DNA of 64,000 bases. Source: Coleophoma eucalyptorum. Its lineage: Eukaryota; Ascomycota; Leotiomycetes; Helotiales; Dermateaceae. The notes under the pieces are model-generated. The model was not told where the DNA came from, ran no database searches, and saw only the letters and a program-made list of their open reading frames with translations. The stretch spans positions 1 to 64,000 of the forward strand of contig JALRME010000055.1 of assembly GCA_026120035.1 (NCBI GenBank). Direction: 5' to 3'. Position 1 is the first letter of the stretch; every line of letters starts with the position of its first letter. Of the stretch, positions 11,213 to 23,016 are shown piece by piece. The position numbers and the translations under genes are program-made.

Positions 11213-11818
11213 TTACAGATATGTAATTATCCTGTTTGTAATGTATAGACTATAAACTTGGCCAGAATATTTCAGCTTAATCCGGTAATTTATACTATCA
11301 TCAGAAAAAATTGGGCCTGGTCTCTCAACGCAAGAGTTTCCCTTGTCCCACTCTCCTATGCCACCTCCGTATACAGTAACAGATGTCGACATAGTAGGGA
11401 ATTCTCGGCTATTATGATAGTTATCAGTAAACAATCGGTGAGGCTTTTGAATAGCTATCATTCCATGTGACGATGTTTTGTAATACAAATTGTAGACGTT
11501 CAACTTGACGTTTAGACTTGTGAACTGAATTTCATAGTTTTCTTCGTTATACGAGTGAGGATGAAGGCAGTCTCTAAATGCACCCCAGCCGGCCGTAGTA
11601 AACTTGCCAGTAGATAAAGTAACTATTGCCAATACCGGATCATCACCGTCAAGTGGCCTACAAAATTTATCCTCAGGATCTAGGACAAATTGTAGGTTTG
11701 ATCCAAGTATAAGAAACTTCATTCCATCTTTGCTCCATATATCAAGCGGTTCTGTTTTCCGGAACAAAATTTTCCATATTGAGTCGAAATCTTTCCTGGA
11801 GCAGAGATAAGAAGCCAT
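11213..11818 (-). CDS. hypothetical protein, 201 aa
   Basis: Uninterrupted frame from the ATG at 11818 (MASYLCSRKDFDSIWKILF) to the stop at 11213. It is rich in Tyr, Ser and beta-prone segments and contains FLILGSNLQFVLDPEDKFC and VTVYGGGIGEWDKG. No signal peptide or transmembrane helix. I recognise no domain. The codon pattern and absence of stops over 600 bp support coding. The frame upstream (SNLSLLLSTLQQVFPLAWL) is also open but may be untranslated. It could be a fragment of a larger decayed gene because the flanks are repeat-rich. Confidence 0.45.
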   Translation of the reverse strand: MASYLCSRKDFDSIWKILFRKTEPLDIWSKDGMKFLILGSNLQFVLDPEDKFCRPLDGDDPVLAIVTLSTGKFTTAGWGAFRDCLHPHSYNEENYEIQFTSLNVKLNVYNLYYKTSSHGMIAIQKPHRLFTDNYHNSREFPTMSTSVTVYGGGIGEWDKGNSCVERPGPIFSDDSINYRIKLKYSGQVYSLYITNRIITYL

Positions 11819-13004
11819 GCTAGAGGAAACACTTGTTGAAGAGTACTAAGGAGTAAGGACAGGTTGGAGATATTCTTGTTAGAAGAGAATAGCTCTAATA
11901 TAAGCACTATGAAGGTACATATAAGCTGACAATCTTAGGATAATGGAGGGTTAATTTTATGTCAGATCCTCCTTCACGCAAACGCAAGAGGCCGTAAGAC
12001 GAGTCAGAGATCATCTACGCTTCTGGTAACAGTTTCTGCTATCCAGAGCATGTCATCAATAATGATATGAGGCAGTTGCAGATAGAGCACGTCATCAGCT
12101 AAAGTAGGAATGCAAAAAAAACCAACTTGATTACTGTACTTACAGTAAAACGCGGATTGTGTGACGCGAGATTTATAGTTAACTTTTCCAATATTGTGGT
12201 CCAGGTGGATCTGTGGCTATGGCTTGTACCAGGGAGGTACTTGACGAAAGGCAGAATTGGCGATGACCTCTTCTTTATTCCTCTTTTTAAATTGCGCCAA
12301 AGTGTCAGCCGTGGCACCACACCTAGATGCTGCAAAGCATGTTTTGATCGACAATTTACTAAACAAAGGGTTTGAGACCAAGCTTATAGCCTTAAAGGAC
12401 AAATGAAAAGTGTGCGCTGTCCAGAGAATCCATAGAAAGAGAGAGGTAGAACGAACTTGTATCGATGCGAGATGGCAAACTTTTTATATCGTGCAACAAC
12501 GGAATGCCGACCTTCGAGATCATTATCTATATAGGATACGCAATATAGGCTTATCAACTTGTCTTTGGTGATGAGTCGGAAGTGCTGCGTGTAGGCGCTA
12601 GGGATGGTCTCTCCAGTCCAGATCACAAAGTTCAAAGGGATAACGAATGAAGTTATATCTAATGATTCTGAAGCTAGTATTGTACATAACCTTTCCCAAC
12701 AGCTATACTTTATTTAAGTTGAGAAAATTTTAACAAAGAGTCTGCCGTTTCCCTCCCCTGCTATACTCTTTATAATGCATAAATTCTCTGGCCAAATGAA
12801 GCCAGTCCCGTTTAGAACGATTTGTCTCTGGACATCATTGTGGAGGTGTGACATACCGAACATGTCTGCAACGTGGAGTATATCTAAAAGTTTATCAAGA
12901 TTCGTAACTTAACTGTGTTCTCGAGATCTTGATTTGGATAGAAGGGTGACCGGTTGACCTGGGCAGGTTCTGTTTTCCCGTAGTATACATAGCAAATCTA
13001 ATTG
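11819..13004. other. gene-poor stretch with possible exon relics
   Basis: Minus-strand frames at 12099-12402 and 12384-12635 (NFVIWTGETIPSAYTQHFR ... NDLEGRHSVVARYKKFAI) look compositionally like protein but have no motif I recognise and no clean splice model. A plus-strand frame from 11959 starts MSDPPSRKRKRP and stops. None is reported as a gene. Confidence 0.35.
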
Positions 13005-13720
13005 TCATACTGTTGTTCCTCGACCAGGATGGAATCTTGCAATTTCTTTGAAACCAGAGTTGAATAGTGCCTTGAAATAAGGCGACTGGGCACTTAGCAT
13101 CGACTTTGACGCTGTGATGGCCCGTCCTTGAACTACAAGCGTCTTCAAGTCGGGTAATTTGTCCCTTAAATATACAATGCTCATAGCTAGAAATTTCATA
13201 GGTCCACCATCACTAACTTCAGGCCAACGCAATCCGTCTGCTTCGAAACCAATATGTTTCGAACTTCGGTGATTGTTTGTAAAGACCGAACGTATTCAAC
13301 AATCTTAAACATCATATCTGATGAAGCTTGTTGGAGAAGGACGTCAACGGATGCACCGACTCTAGTCTTACAAAATCGGTCTTTAAGCGTATCATTAGCC
13401 GCAAGGTAAATGGGCGAAGGCATCTTGTTGAAGGAGGAAGTCGACATCAGCACTGTGATGGCGATTGTTAAACGTGTCTTCGAGCAGTTTGTCGAGCCCG
13501 CAGGGTACTGGTGAGAAGAACACGCCATGTTGAAGGAGGAAGTCGACAGGAGGACGGTGATAGATTCTGCGAAATGTGTCTTCGAGCAGCTTGTCGCGCC
13601 CGCAGGGTACTCGTGAGAAGGACGCGCCATGTTCAAGGAGGAGGTCGACAGCGGGACCGTCATAGAGCTTGCGAAATGTGTCTTCGAGCTGTCAGTCAAT
13701 ATCTTCGTGTTGCCCCATAA
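13005..13720 (-). pseudogene. BTB-domain protein pseudogene with 102-bp tandem repeats
   Basis: On the minus strand, 13400-13700 contains about two and a half tandem 102-bp units. In one frame they read LEDTFRKLYDGPAVDLLLEH, then GASFSRVPCGRDK, repeated as LEDTFRRIYHRPPVDFLLQH / GVFFSPVPCGLDK. The VDLLLEHGA core resembles an ankyrin helix but the unit is 34 residues. That frame stops near 13405, and a further degenerate unit (LKDRFCKTRVGASVDVLLQQ) continues in another frame. Downstream, 13030-13160 reads LKTLVVQGRAITASKSMLSA, then QSPYFKALFNSGFKE, a BTB/POZ start (V.V.G..I.aHK.iLs..S.yF.alf..gf.E). After that the frame is lost. Frame changes make it a pseudogene. Confidence 0.55.
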
Positions 13721-13954
13721 TGGGTCTTCGGTGAACGCTGTACAGTAGTGATAGAGCGTTTGGTGATTTCATAGACGATGAAACGAGATCAAGTGAAGTT
13801 ATTTGTGATTTGCGGATACTTTGGGGTACAAACTGGCCAGGGGTGCACAGCCATATATCTCAAAGTGGAGCCCGCTTGAAATAGTTATCTGCAAAACTGG
13901 CGACACTCAATTCGCCTTCATCTACTATAGCTTTCCTACAATTTCGCTCGAATA

Positions 13955-14080
13955 ACGTCTGTCCCTGCGTGCCGAAATGCACCCCGTAACGAGTACAAAC
14001 CCAGAGTTTACTAATCACAATTTTTTTCTTAGCAGGTCTATGAATTTGTGCTTAAAATGTTACCTTCTTTAACTAAGTTA
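13955..14080 (+). mobile_element. left end of pogo-type MITE, TIR variant 2
   Basis: After TA (13953-13954) comes ACGTCTGTCCCTGCGTGCCG, then GCACCCCGTAACGAG. The following block (CAATTTTTTTCTTAGCAGGT, TATGAATTTGTGC) matches the element end at 53083 and, reversed, 26196-26276. No right end is recognised. Positions 14081-14926 have no gene. Confidence 0.6.
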
Positions 14081-14926
14081 GTTAACTTAATAACTTACTA
14101 CGTTCCTCTTCATACTAGACTGCGCAATTTGCGATTTGGCCTAGCGTACTTATAATTTTCGTAATGTCCTTCTTCCTGAAAGGCGTCTACTTTTGTGACG
14201 ATAGCATTATTACTAATATAGCTCTCCAAGAAAATAGATAATTAAAGGTGAGGTCAGAAGGCCGAAACAAGGGATAAGGCCTATTCTACTTTTTCCCGTT
14301 GTACGATACAGCAACGTGGTATTAGTAAGGAGCTACAATATATATAGTAGAGCGAATACCCAACCCCGGCTAAGCAAACGTTTGGCTTAGTCTTAAACTC
14401 TTCTTTAATCAAAAATTCGATCAAAATGTACGTTGCAACGTCCAGTTGTGTCGGTGTAGTAGTGGATGATACGAAAACGCTAACTTTGGTAGGTTGAAAA
14501 GGAGGAAAGTGATGGCCACTAATTCTGGTTCTATATATCGCACTTCGTACTGCTCCCTCGGTACCTACATTTTACATGCTAATACATTTTCTATAAAGAA
14601 CACAGTTTGATACAGTGGGACTAGAATGTTGTTCACCTAACTTATACGATACATTAACCGCAAATCCGTCAACACTGTATTTTAAGCAACGCAATCCATT
14701 CAACACTAACCTTAACTTGCTTTCTTTACGGTAGATAAGTACAGTACTAGGTCACCCAATTATAATCAGTCCAGGGGGTGCTATATATTAATATGAACTG
14801 CTTTTGTGATCAAGATCATCCTTGGCTTTGCAAAAGTTTCAGATGTCACTGGGCACCCTTTCCTTCCTTACAGGGGATTTCATTTGAAAACAAGTTTTAA
14901 ATTGAAGTTGGACATATTTTTCTATA

Positions 14927-16838
14927 TTAAATAGTGAGATAATATGGAGACCTTTCGGGATCAAGGGCTTTCCAAATGAATGGCATGCCCTGGCATAATC
15001 CTTCGGCATCAAACTTCCTGGAACTAACTAGCTCGCTGGTTTTCTCCATCTCTGCCTGAAATAACCGTGCTGCTTCTGCTGTTTTGCTGTTCATCTTCGC
15101 CAGCATTACTTTATCATTGAACATGTGCGTCAAAGATCGATTGGAATTGACATATCCAGGGCGTGCAAAGAGGGCAGTCAAGCCGATCTGCTGAATTGAC
15201 TGGGTTGTATTGGGCAAGAAAGGGATGATATCTTTGACGCCCTTGGCTGTTGGAACTGGCTGATATATTGCAAATGGATGGAACGGTAGCGAGCCTGATG
15301 CCTCTGAAATATCATTTGTGTTAAGAGTTTGGTGTACAGCGCTACCCAAGAATGCAATGTGCGTAAGAATATTGACAAGAGTTTTTCTATTAACTGATTT
15401 TGGAAAGTCGTTAATCTTTGCGGGTACAGATTCGAGTATCCAAGCTTGCAACTCTTCATCCTGCGCGAACATAGAGGGTTGTGTATAATAAGAGTCTACA
15501 AAAGTTTTTATAAATGCTTGGATTGCGGCATGGATAATTGATGCGTCTTCGAAGAACGGGAAATTTTTGATCGGAGAACCAAACGTAGAGTTAATTAGAC
15601 CGCGACTTGCGAGATTTTCGTAAAAGTAATTTGCCTGAAAGGCACCAGATACTCCTGAGTTATAAAAATCTGAAGCAGTCTGTGCAGCAGCATTTCCACT
15701 AAAGGCAAACAACCGGTCGATATAACCTCCCGACTTTAATAACACCTCAAGTGCAACTTGACGGTACGCAAAGAGCTGAGGGGTTACTAGAAAAATCAAT
15801 ACGACTGAGTAGCGTAGCGTTGAGATTTCAACTATGGGAAGCTTACATCTATCCAAAAGAGCCATCACAGGATGCTGTCTACTTAATGTCCTAAAGGCCG
15901 CTTCATAAACGATCTCGATGACGTTGTGGGTACCAGAAAGATGATACCATTGTGAGTGCCAGAAATCATTCAGATTAAACATCATTTTTGCTAGTAGCCA
16001 ATCATTATCTGAGTCTGCAGGTGTATAAATCAAGCCAATGCTCATGTCGGTGCGAATAGCTAAAGGAAGGAAGTCTCCGTTCGTAGGGTGAATATAAAAA
16101 TACGCGTCGCAAGCTGCAGCATATCTGTCAGTCCTCTGTAAAGTTGACTGATAACGATGATCCACATAAAAGAGGTTTCCCGACTCGAACAGTGATTTGA
16201 CTGATGTACTGGTGACTTCATAGGCGATTGTATCCTCAAGCTTGAACGGAAGTGTATCTAGTGATGGTTGCAACCGTTTGATTGAATATGGGTTAACCGA
16301 AAGCCTTTCCATCGAGAACATCAAGTCATTAGTGTAATTTGAGAGAATTCCTAGATCAATACCGGAAGGTATGCTTTGGTTCCATTGGCCCTTATACAAG
16401 TTTTCGTAATCAGAAAGCTGTTTGATCCCTCCCGCCTACAATCTATCAGTCAACTTTGCACCGCATTTTCTAGATTTCACGTACTGCTATGATGGCTTCT
16501 GCCGCCTTCTCGTCAATTTTTGTCGCTGCCTGGATATACTGTGAGTCCAATGTAAAACTAGCAAAATCTCTCTCGGTTGTTGAGTTTCCTAAGAAGCCTG
16601 TCGGCCAGTAGGAGACATTTCCACATATCGAAGGCCCATACAAGAATCCTTCTCTTTTGTCTAAGATAGCACTTGATCGCCCAATGGTATCATCACAGCC
16701 CATTGGTAGACTGAATAGCCTAGTTGAGATAGATCTTTCTACATAATATGGTATACGGGAAGCCCTGGTCTTGATTGACGCTGCAACAGCTTCCAGAGAA
16801 AGGGCAAAATAAATTATCCATGAAAATCGGGTAGGCAT
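14927..16838 (-). CDS. secreted lipoxygenase, fungal manganese-lipoxygenase type
   Basis: Exons 16485-16838, 15847-16435 and 14927-15786 give about 600 residues, the usual size of fungal Mn-lipoxygenases. These dioxygenate polyunsaturated fatty acids such as linoleic or linolenic acid, outside the cell. The N-terminus (MPTRFSWIIYFALSLEAVAA) is a signal peptide. Metal ligands are visible: WHSQWYH (H-x4-H) in the long core helix after WLLAKMMFNLNDF, HQTLN (H-x3-N), and a C-terminal Ile (SPYYLTI) whose carboxylate is the fifth ligand. Intron 1 (16436-16484) has GTACGT...TTGTAG. Intron 2 (15787-15846, GTAAGC...TTCTAG) is 60 nt, in frame and without stops. Without it the protein reads LLDRLTPQLFAYRQVALEVL, matching the lipoxygenase core, so it is probably spliced out. 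No frameshift was seen. Regioselectivity cannot be read off. Confidence 0.88.
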
Positions 16839-18626
16839 AATTCTCTTTGTTAAAAGTGGAGGATTTGGACGAATTTAAGAGTATAAAACGCATCAGAATC
16901 TTGAAATACCCTTTGTCGGGTCAGGCTGATTTATGAAATTGAGAGGTGTAAATGATCATATGGGACACAGTCTGTCTCTCTCTGCTTATTCAAGCAGATC
17001 TGACGCCTCCTAAGATCAGTTCAGCACCATTATCCTCGTCTATTCATCATCTTTTAAATCTTGAAATTTAAGCTTAGTCAAGAAATAAGTTAATGTTTTG
17101 CAATACTGTCCTAGATCTAGCTAGCTAGTTGGTGACAGACTTTAAATTGCAGCTATCTCATGCTCATACAGTACCACTGATGAATTACTCTGAGGCGGGA
17201 ACACAATCAATGCGGGAACTCTGTGATTTAATTTGGACCCATATTTACCCGGAACTAAGAACTGTTACGGCTTAGCTGACTTAGACCCGCATATCCCCTG
17301 CTCTGTGGGGGTGGGGTCAGCAGCGTCAAAAGTGGAATGCTGCCTGAGGATCTAGCTGACACTCCAAGGAGCCTCAGAGCTAAGGATTCCAGCGGACAAA
17401 TTTGCTGACTTAATTGCACTGCAGACGCCCTTCGATTGTGTCCACCGCACGGCTGACATCTCCAACATACAATACGACATGTGGTATATCAAGAGTTTCT
17501 GAAGGATTAGGCGACGTTGTCGGCTATCAGTACATCTTTTCTGCTTCGTTAGCTGCCCTCCACCTCAACAAACACTCAAAATAAAACAGACCGGAACTAC
17601 ACGCGAGTATACAAAAGAATTCCGCGCATTCGCGCTACGCGCTCGCTAGAACGCTAATCCGCTAAAAGCGTATTTTTACAGTGGTCTCAGCGACGAGGTT
17701 AAAAATGTCATCTACATAGAGGACAAACCTAACAGCCTGGAAGACTATATACACAAAGAGCCCAAGTTATAGACGACAGAATCCTAGCACGAAAGGAGGA
17801 GAAACAGAATCTTAGTTAAACCCTTTCGTCTGTTCATCAAAGAACACTATTCCAAGGTAAGAGTGGTGGAGCTAAGCCCGTTCTGGGTAGAATGGGGTGT
17901 TCAACTCCAATTCACAAGTCATAATTAGGTTGTAAAAATCTAGCTAGCTAAATTATCGCACTTGCTACGTATGTTAAAAATGGGAATGTCATCTCTTGTG
18001 ATCCCAATTTCACTGATCTAAACGCCGATAGCCGCCGATGTCATCCTATCCTCAGGCAGTGATTTCACTTTTGACGATGACCCGCACTGGTCTAAGGGGA
18101 AAGGGTCTGAGAATCTATTCCGAAGCTGTTCTTTAACTATTTCTCTACAAGGGTTTGATAATCAGTTTAAACATATTGTCACAAGTGTCTTGTTAAGATC
18201 ATCAAAAGCTTCTATTGCTACCCCCCCTGCTCTTTTATGACTATCAACCTATCCCCAGAATTCGGAACCATAGAATGGAATAGAGTCTCTATTGAGTTCA
18301 AAAATGGCTTCTAAGTTCTAAGACATGGAGCACAAGGAAGCTGTCTGCTGGATTAATCCAAACAAAAGTAGGAGGTACGAAATGTACCGGCCTATTTTCC
18401 CACACATAACAGAGAGACTAAGAAAACACAAGTCCAGAAACCTCGAAACCTTCTCGAATGTCTTTGAATTCGCCAGTGAGAATTTATCAGGATTCAGGCC
18501 TATCTACAGCATCATCATCAACGTCATCATCCCCTACTACAGACGGAGATCACATTTCAAGGCAAAGATGGTGACATCAAGGGAAATATGGTGGATGAAC
18601 CAAAACATGATGCACAATAATAATAG
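16839..18626. other. gene-poor stretch with a MITE fragment
   Basis: No supported gene up to about 18325. Positions 18128-18250 (CTTTAACTATTTCTCTACAA ... ACCCCCCCTGCTC) are homologous to the inside of the MITE at 57572-58203 (about 57685-57815), so this is an old fragment without termini. Positions 17600-17680 are rich in CGCG/GCGC palindromes. From 18325 to 18626 two overlapping frames exist, one Ser-rich (LSTASSSTSSSPTTDGDHI). They may be the unspliced 5' part of the next gene. Confidence 0.4.
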
Positions 18627-19814
18627 TGCCACGCCCCCTTTTTTGAGTCAATTTCCATTCCAGATTACGTGCATTCCATTGTAGAGATGGTAAGAGAAGG
18701 ATTCCCGCCAATTTCTAAGCCACTTCCTGCCCTGCTTCAAGGGCAAGAGTATGATGATATTCCTGTGGAACCAATACCAAAGGAAACCTCAACATTTGAA
18801 AAACCTTCGCTGTCATACACTTGGTTCCACAGCCTCTGGGCAAATATAATCTCAGCAAAATGGGCAGAGAACCTACTACCTGTTATTAGGGAGTCATCGG
18901 CGCCAACCGAATCCCTAAGCTATAACACAAAAGATCCTAGTATATCAAAACCAAACCCATCTCTCTCAAATTTAAGAAGGGCAAGTTCAGGTAAGCTGCC
19001 CATAGTTTGATAGACTTGTATGCTTACAGTAGGAGGTAACTGGCACGCACGGAATGATTCGAAGAAGAGTCGCCCTTTAGATCCTCTACCTAGGCTTAGC
19101 TGGACGGATTGGCCCCCGGAAGCTCTTCTGAGAGCTGTTGGTGGACCTTTGCATGAAGAAGATGTATCTCCTGAGATTACTTCTTCGTCTGATGGGCCAA
19201 CGCGGTCGATGGTTGACAATATGCTTAGAGAGCTTATGGAAGACGCGCTTCTTCAGGCTGATGATCTTGATGAAATTGACTTCTGGACAACACAATTTGC
19301 CGTTGATGCCGATTTACTTCGGAAAGCGGTAGACTGTAATCTGTTCAAGATTAATCCACCTGCCTGGGAGACGCTTGCGTACCTCTCAGGAGACGGATGT
19401 AAGGTCGAAGATATTCGAAGACTTTATCTTGAAGGACAGAATAATATTAAGATGCTAGGGTTATTTCTCCTATCTTGCGAGATTGAGGATCATCGAGTAT
19501 CTCGAGCTCTATGGAGAATATGGGCCTACTGTATTCTATCAGTTGACGCCATGGTTACTGGGGAGTGTATCGCTATGCAGGTGGCGTGGTTACGTGGATC
19601 AACGGTGGACCGAGCTTTATTGGGCAAGGCTAGGCTTGATGATGTTGGCACAAATATGAACTGGAGATTATGCCGTACCAACGGCATTTTTGCGCAGAGC
19701 AATAATTGTCTTCAAGAAAACGATGTAGACGACATGATACAGATCTGGGACCTACTCAGGCAGAAGTGGTTGGAGGTTATGAATAGAAAACATTGCGGTG
19801 AAGGTATTATTTAA
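18627..19814 (+). CDS. hypothetical protein, 5' end uncertain
   Basis: Two joined frames. Exon one is open from 18627 (CHAPFFESISIPDYVHSIVE) to a GTAAGC donor after RRASS near 18991. Exon two runs to the stop at 19814 and contains LSWTDWPPEALLRAVGGPLH, an acidic segment and then helical sequence (MLRELMEDALLQADDLDEID, WAYCILSVDAMVTGECIA). The acceptor is a tandem CAGTAG, so two products differing by one residue are possible, both in frame. No family recognised. A Ser/Pro-rich reading upstream (18430-18580) ends in TGA and does not join cleanly, so the start is unknown and the gene may be partly broken. No transmembrane helix is evident. Confidence 0.5.
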
Positions 19815-20001
19815 CGCTCTACATGTATAAATATGATGAACTAACTCCAAAAGTCATAGACCACTGTATGATGCATATCTTCTCACATGTTTCGGGGCCA
19901 AGAGATATTTTGAGTATTTTGGAAGGGTCCTTCTCTTCCTCTCTTAGCTTTCACAGAGCATTCCGTATAACCCATAGGAGAAGTAAAGTAGATATAGATT
20001 A

Positions 20002-20460
20002 ACGTCTGTCCCTGCGTAGCGAGACGCACCCTGTAACGAGACAAATCATAGGTACTTCGAGTTCAAACGACTCCGAATCTACGAATATATCAAAATTTTA
20101 ATATAGTTTTATTTTAGTTGCATTGTATACCTCTCCCGCATACTCCTAGCTTATTAATTCCAAAAAATTTAATCGCGTCGTCGCTGCCTATCTGAATTAT
20201 AAGGAACCTCTTATTATAGTGTAATAGGTCCCTCGACCCACGACACCACCATTAAGCTCTTCTCGCTTTTCAAACCCATAGAAAGATTAGGTATCGGTTT
20301 CCGAGTATTATTACGAAGCTAAGAAATCAATATCAGTGTTGTGGAAGCCAGAGCGCCCCATGTCATACGACGTCGCTACATGGGCTGATACCTCTTCAAA
20401 TCAAGCGATCAAAGATCCTGGTCAGCGGCGGTGTGATTGTAGTGATCTCGGTTGAATTGT
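20002..20460 (+). mobile_element. pogo-type MITE, TIR variant 2, truncated
   Basis: After TA (20000-20001): ACGTCTGTCCCTGCGTAGCG, then AGACGCACCCTGTAACGAG. The body is homologous over about 440 bp to 40013-40460: both contain ATCGCGTCGTCGC, TAGGTCCCT/TAGGACCCT, CTTTTCAAAC, GATGTCGCCACATGGG-like and ATCAAGCGATCAA blocks. Neither copy has a recognisable right terminus. The two may be deletion derivatives of one larger element. Confidence 0.65.
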
Positions 20461-20530
20461 AATAAATGTGTGGCTGCTAAATGTGCGGCTGCTAAATGCG
20501 TGGCTGCGACGTTTGTGGCTGCGCGAGATC
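20461..20530. repeat. short GC-rich tandem repeat
   Basis: Four imperfect copies of a 15-16 bp unit of the type TGCGGCTGCTAAATG / TGTGGCTGCG, immediately beyond the MITE fragment. All reading frames are open across it, which explains three overlapping spurious ORFs at 20452-20787. Positions 20531-20990 have no supported gene. Confidence 0.55.
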
Positions 20531-20990
20531 TTGCCGGAAATCCCCACCTCCCGACATCTCCGAGCAGAGCAAAAAGTGGCCCTGTTCGGAGCCAACAAAA
20601 TCGCCCTCTTGGGGAAATGCTTCTGTGCGACAAACTTCCGACTTTTCACTTCCGGCTTTCACTTCTTCTCTCTTTACGCTTTACAGTAAAAGTCGAATCG
20701 GTGTCAGTTGAAACAATCAATGCTAATTTGTGCAGCCCCACATTTTACTACACTAATCCACTAGCTGCAGTTGTATCCCTGTTTTAGCTCACCACCCCTG
20801 CTCCCGTGGAATGCTCAGCGACCACTAAGACTAACCAATATCGGGCAGATGCCTAAGCAAGCCATCAGGCAACAGCTTAGCCTACCATCCCGATAATGCT
20901 GAAGGAAGCGCAACTCACCCAGAACACAGACTGTCTCTTAAACACGGTCTTCAAGTTGAATAAGTGAAAAAAATCGAAGTCCATATTATC

Positions 20991-23016
20991 ATGTTGTGTC
21001 AGTATTGCGAGAACTTGGAAATCGCGGATTATGTTCGGAAAGACATTGTGTACAACCACCAGCCAAGCTGGGTCGACCTGGTCCAGTCGGCCACGAATGG
21101 TTGCCAGCTATGCGAAATGCTAAGAATAGAGTTGATCTGGCAGACACCCTCTTCCTCTCTGGAAAACGTTCCCTCAGGAATAGTTTCCATCAGCTCTCTC
21201 TTTGTAAGAAGATACTCTGTTCTGAGCGACTGGGATCCGAAACCTAGCAATGCAAGTGGCCAAGTAACGAATGTACATGCGACTCTAGCTGGCCGCGCCG
21301 GCGAAGCAATAAGTTGGCATGCTGTGTTGACGACTTTCCAACGTAGAGGTATTCAAGTATCGTCCTAGCTTGTGTAGAACTCCTCAATGCTGATACACCA
21401 AAGAAACGGAGAACCCTGATCCTCGAGTGTGTGGCCGAGATGCTGCTCCTCATTCGGGCGATGAGGCTTGTTTTGAATGGCTGCAGCAGCGGATTGTCGA
21501 GTGTACATCGGGAGGAGAGCACAATATCTGTCCTAGGGTTCCAGATGGGTCGACTCGACTTCCCACTCGTGTTCTAGATCTTGAACTTGACGATGGAACT
21601 GAGGATCTTCGTCTTCATGAGTCGTCTGGCGGCAACGGGGTCTATCTGACATTGAGCCACTGTTGGGGTTCAGGCGTGAGACCTTTGACGACTACGCATA
21701 AGACGTTGAATGCACGACGGCAGCATATTTCGTTTGCGGACCTTCCAAGAAGCTTTCAAGATGCGGTAAGGATTGCCAGAAGACTTGGCGCAAAGTATCT
21801 CTGGATTGACACCCTCTGCATTATTCAAGATTCTAGTGCGGATTGGTCTACGGAATCAGCTCAAATGGCCCAGATTTACCAATCTTCTCTTCTTACGCTT
21901 GCATTTTCAGACTATCAAGACTGTCACCAACCAATACTGTGCCCCAGGCCCGAAGTTCCCTCCTGCAAATTAGAAAAGAATTTATCCAACATTCACTTGC
22001 GATCACGTTATTTCAGGACCCCAGGCGCCCACTGTGACTTCATCGGTTCTTCGATATGCATCTCATACATGCTTGGTCCATCAAGCTGTCTCGGTAGTCG
22101 TGGATGGGCTTTCCAAGAACGTACCTTAGCACCCCGAATCATTCACTACACGACCCACCATCTCATCTTCGAATGCCGTACTTGTGTCGTCTGCGAAAGT
22201 AGCATCGAGTCTGAAAAAATTTATGACCGCTGTACTTCTCACCTTCACACAAAGCGGGGTAATCAAACCTTCTGGCTGCAGTCCGTAGAACGATATTCGT
22301 TATGCAAGCTTACCTTTCCGTCGGATAAGCTACCTGCTCTTTCAGGTGTCGCGCGTACTGTGGGCGAGGCCTTGGGGGATACGTACCTTAGTGGAATATG
22401 GAAGGAAGACTTTCATCGTGGCCTGCTCTGGACACCGGGGCTAGGCGCTATACCTGTGGAAGAGTATAGAGCTCCGTCATGGAGCTGGGCTTCAATTGAT
22501 GGAAAGATCGAACATAGTGGGTGGAAGAAAATGGGGAACCAAATACCCCATGAACGTGATATGAAGCTCTTGGATCACCAGATTCATGTGAAGACTTCTG
22601 ATCCTTTGGGCCAGGTTGATGAGGCGTCGTTGTTGGTGGAAGGATATTGCACCGAAGTAGAGTGCGAAGTGCAGACTGGCGAGACTGGCGATATGGTGAC
22701 GAGGCTTCTTTTATCCCCGCAGCTGGAATCTTGCAGCTCAGTGCTCCCGGACTGGATATTCAATAACCCAAGAAGATGCTCTGTACCTAGGAAATATCTT
22801 CTGTTGCAGATGAGCAGATGGAATGATGAGAAGTATAGGGTAGTCGACAAGAGTGCTCTCGAGTGTAATGTACGTTTCCCTTTTATCGCATGCATGGTTC
22901 TTGAGGCTGCCATCGAGGTTGAGAGATCATATCGTAGGATTGGCTTGGCAGAAATTGAAGCAGCTCAAGAAATAGGTGGAATTAATTGGAAGTTGGAGAA
23001 ATTGACGCTTGTGTGA
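20991..23016 (+). CDS. HET-domain protein (heterokaryon incompatibility)
   Basis: The N-terminal frame begins MLCQYCENLEIADYVRKDIV at 20991 and includes NGCQLCEML, the paired-Cys start common to fungal HET proteins. It stops at 21368. The main frame runs from about 21396 to 23016 with VYLTLSHCWGSG, the first HET block, then FADLPRSFQDAVRIARRLG, KYLWIDTLCIIQDS and AQMAQIYQSSLLTLAF, the remaining HET blocks. A GSRGWAFQERTLAPRIIHYT block follows, typical of the post-HET region. HET proteins trigger cell death or incompatibility on contact with unlike alleles. The join between the two frames (21300-21400) has no good intron: the only candidate acceptor is CAAAG after GCTGATAC. A frameshift mutation is therefore possible and the gene may be inactive. 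Confidence 0.8.

Noticed and set aside
20409..20787. Several overlapping ORFs on both strands
   Set aside because: All frames are open over a short GC-rich tandem repeat; no motif in any.
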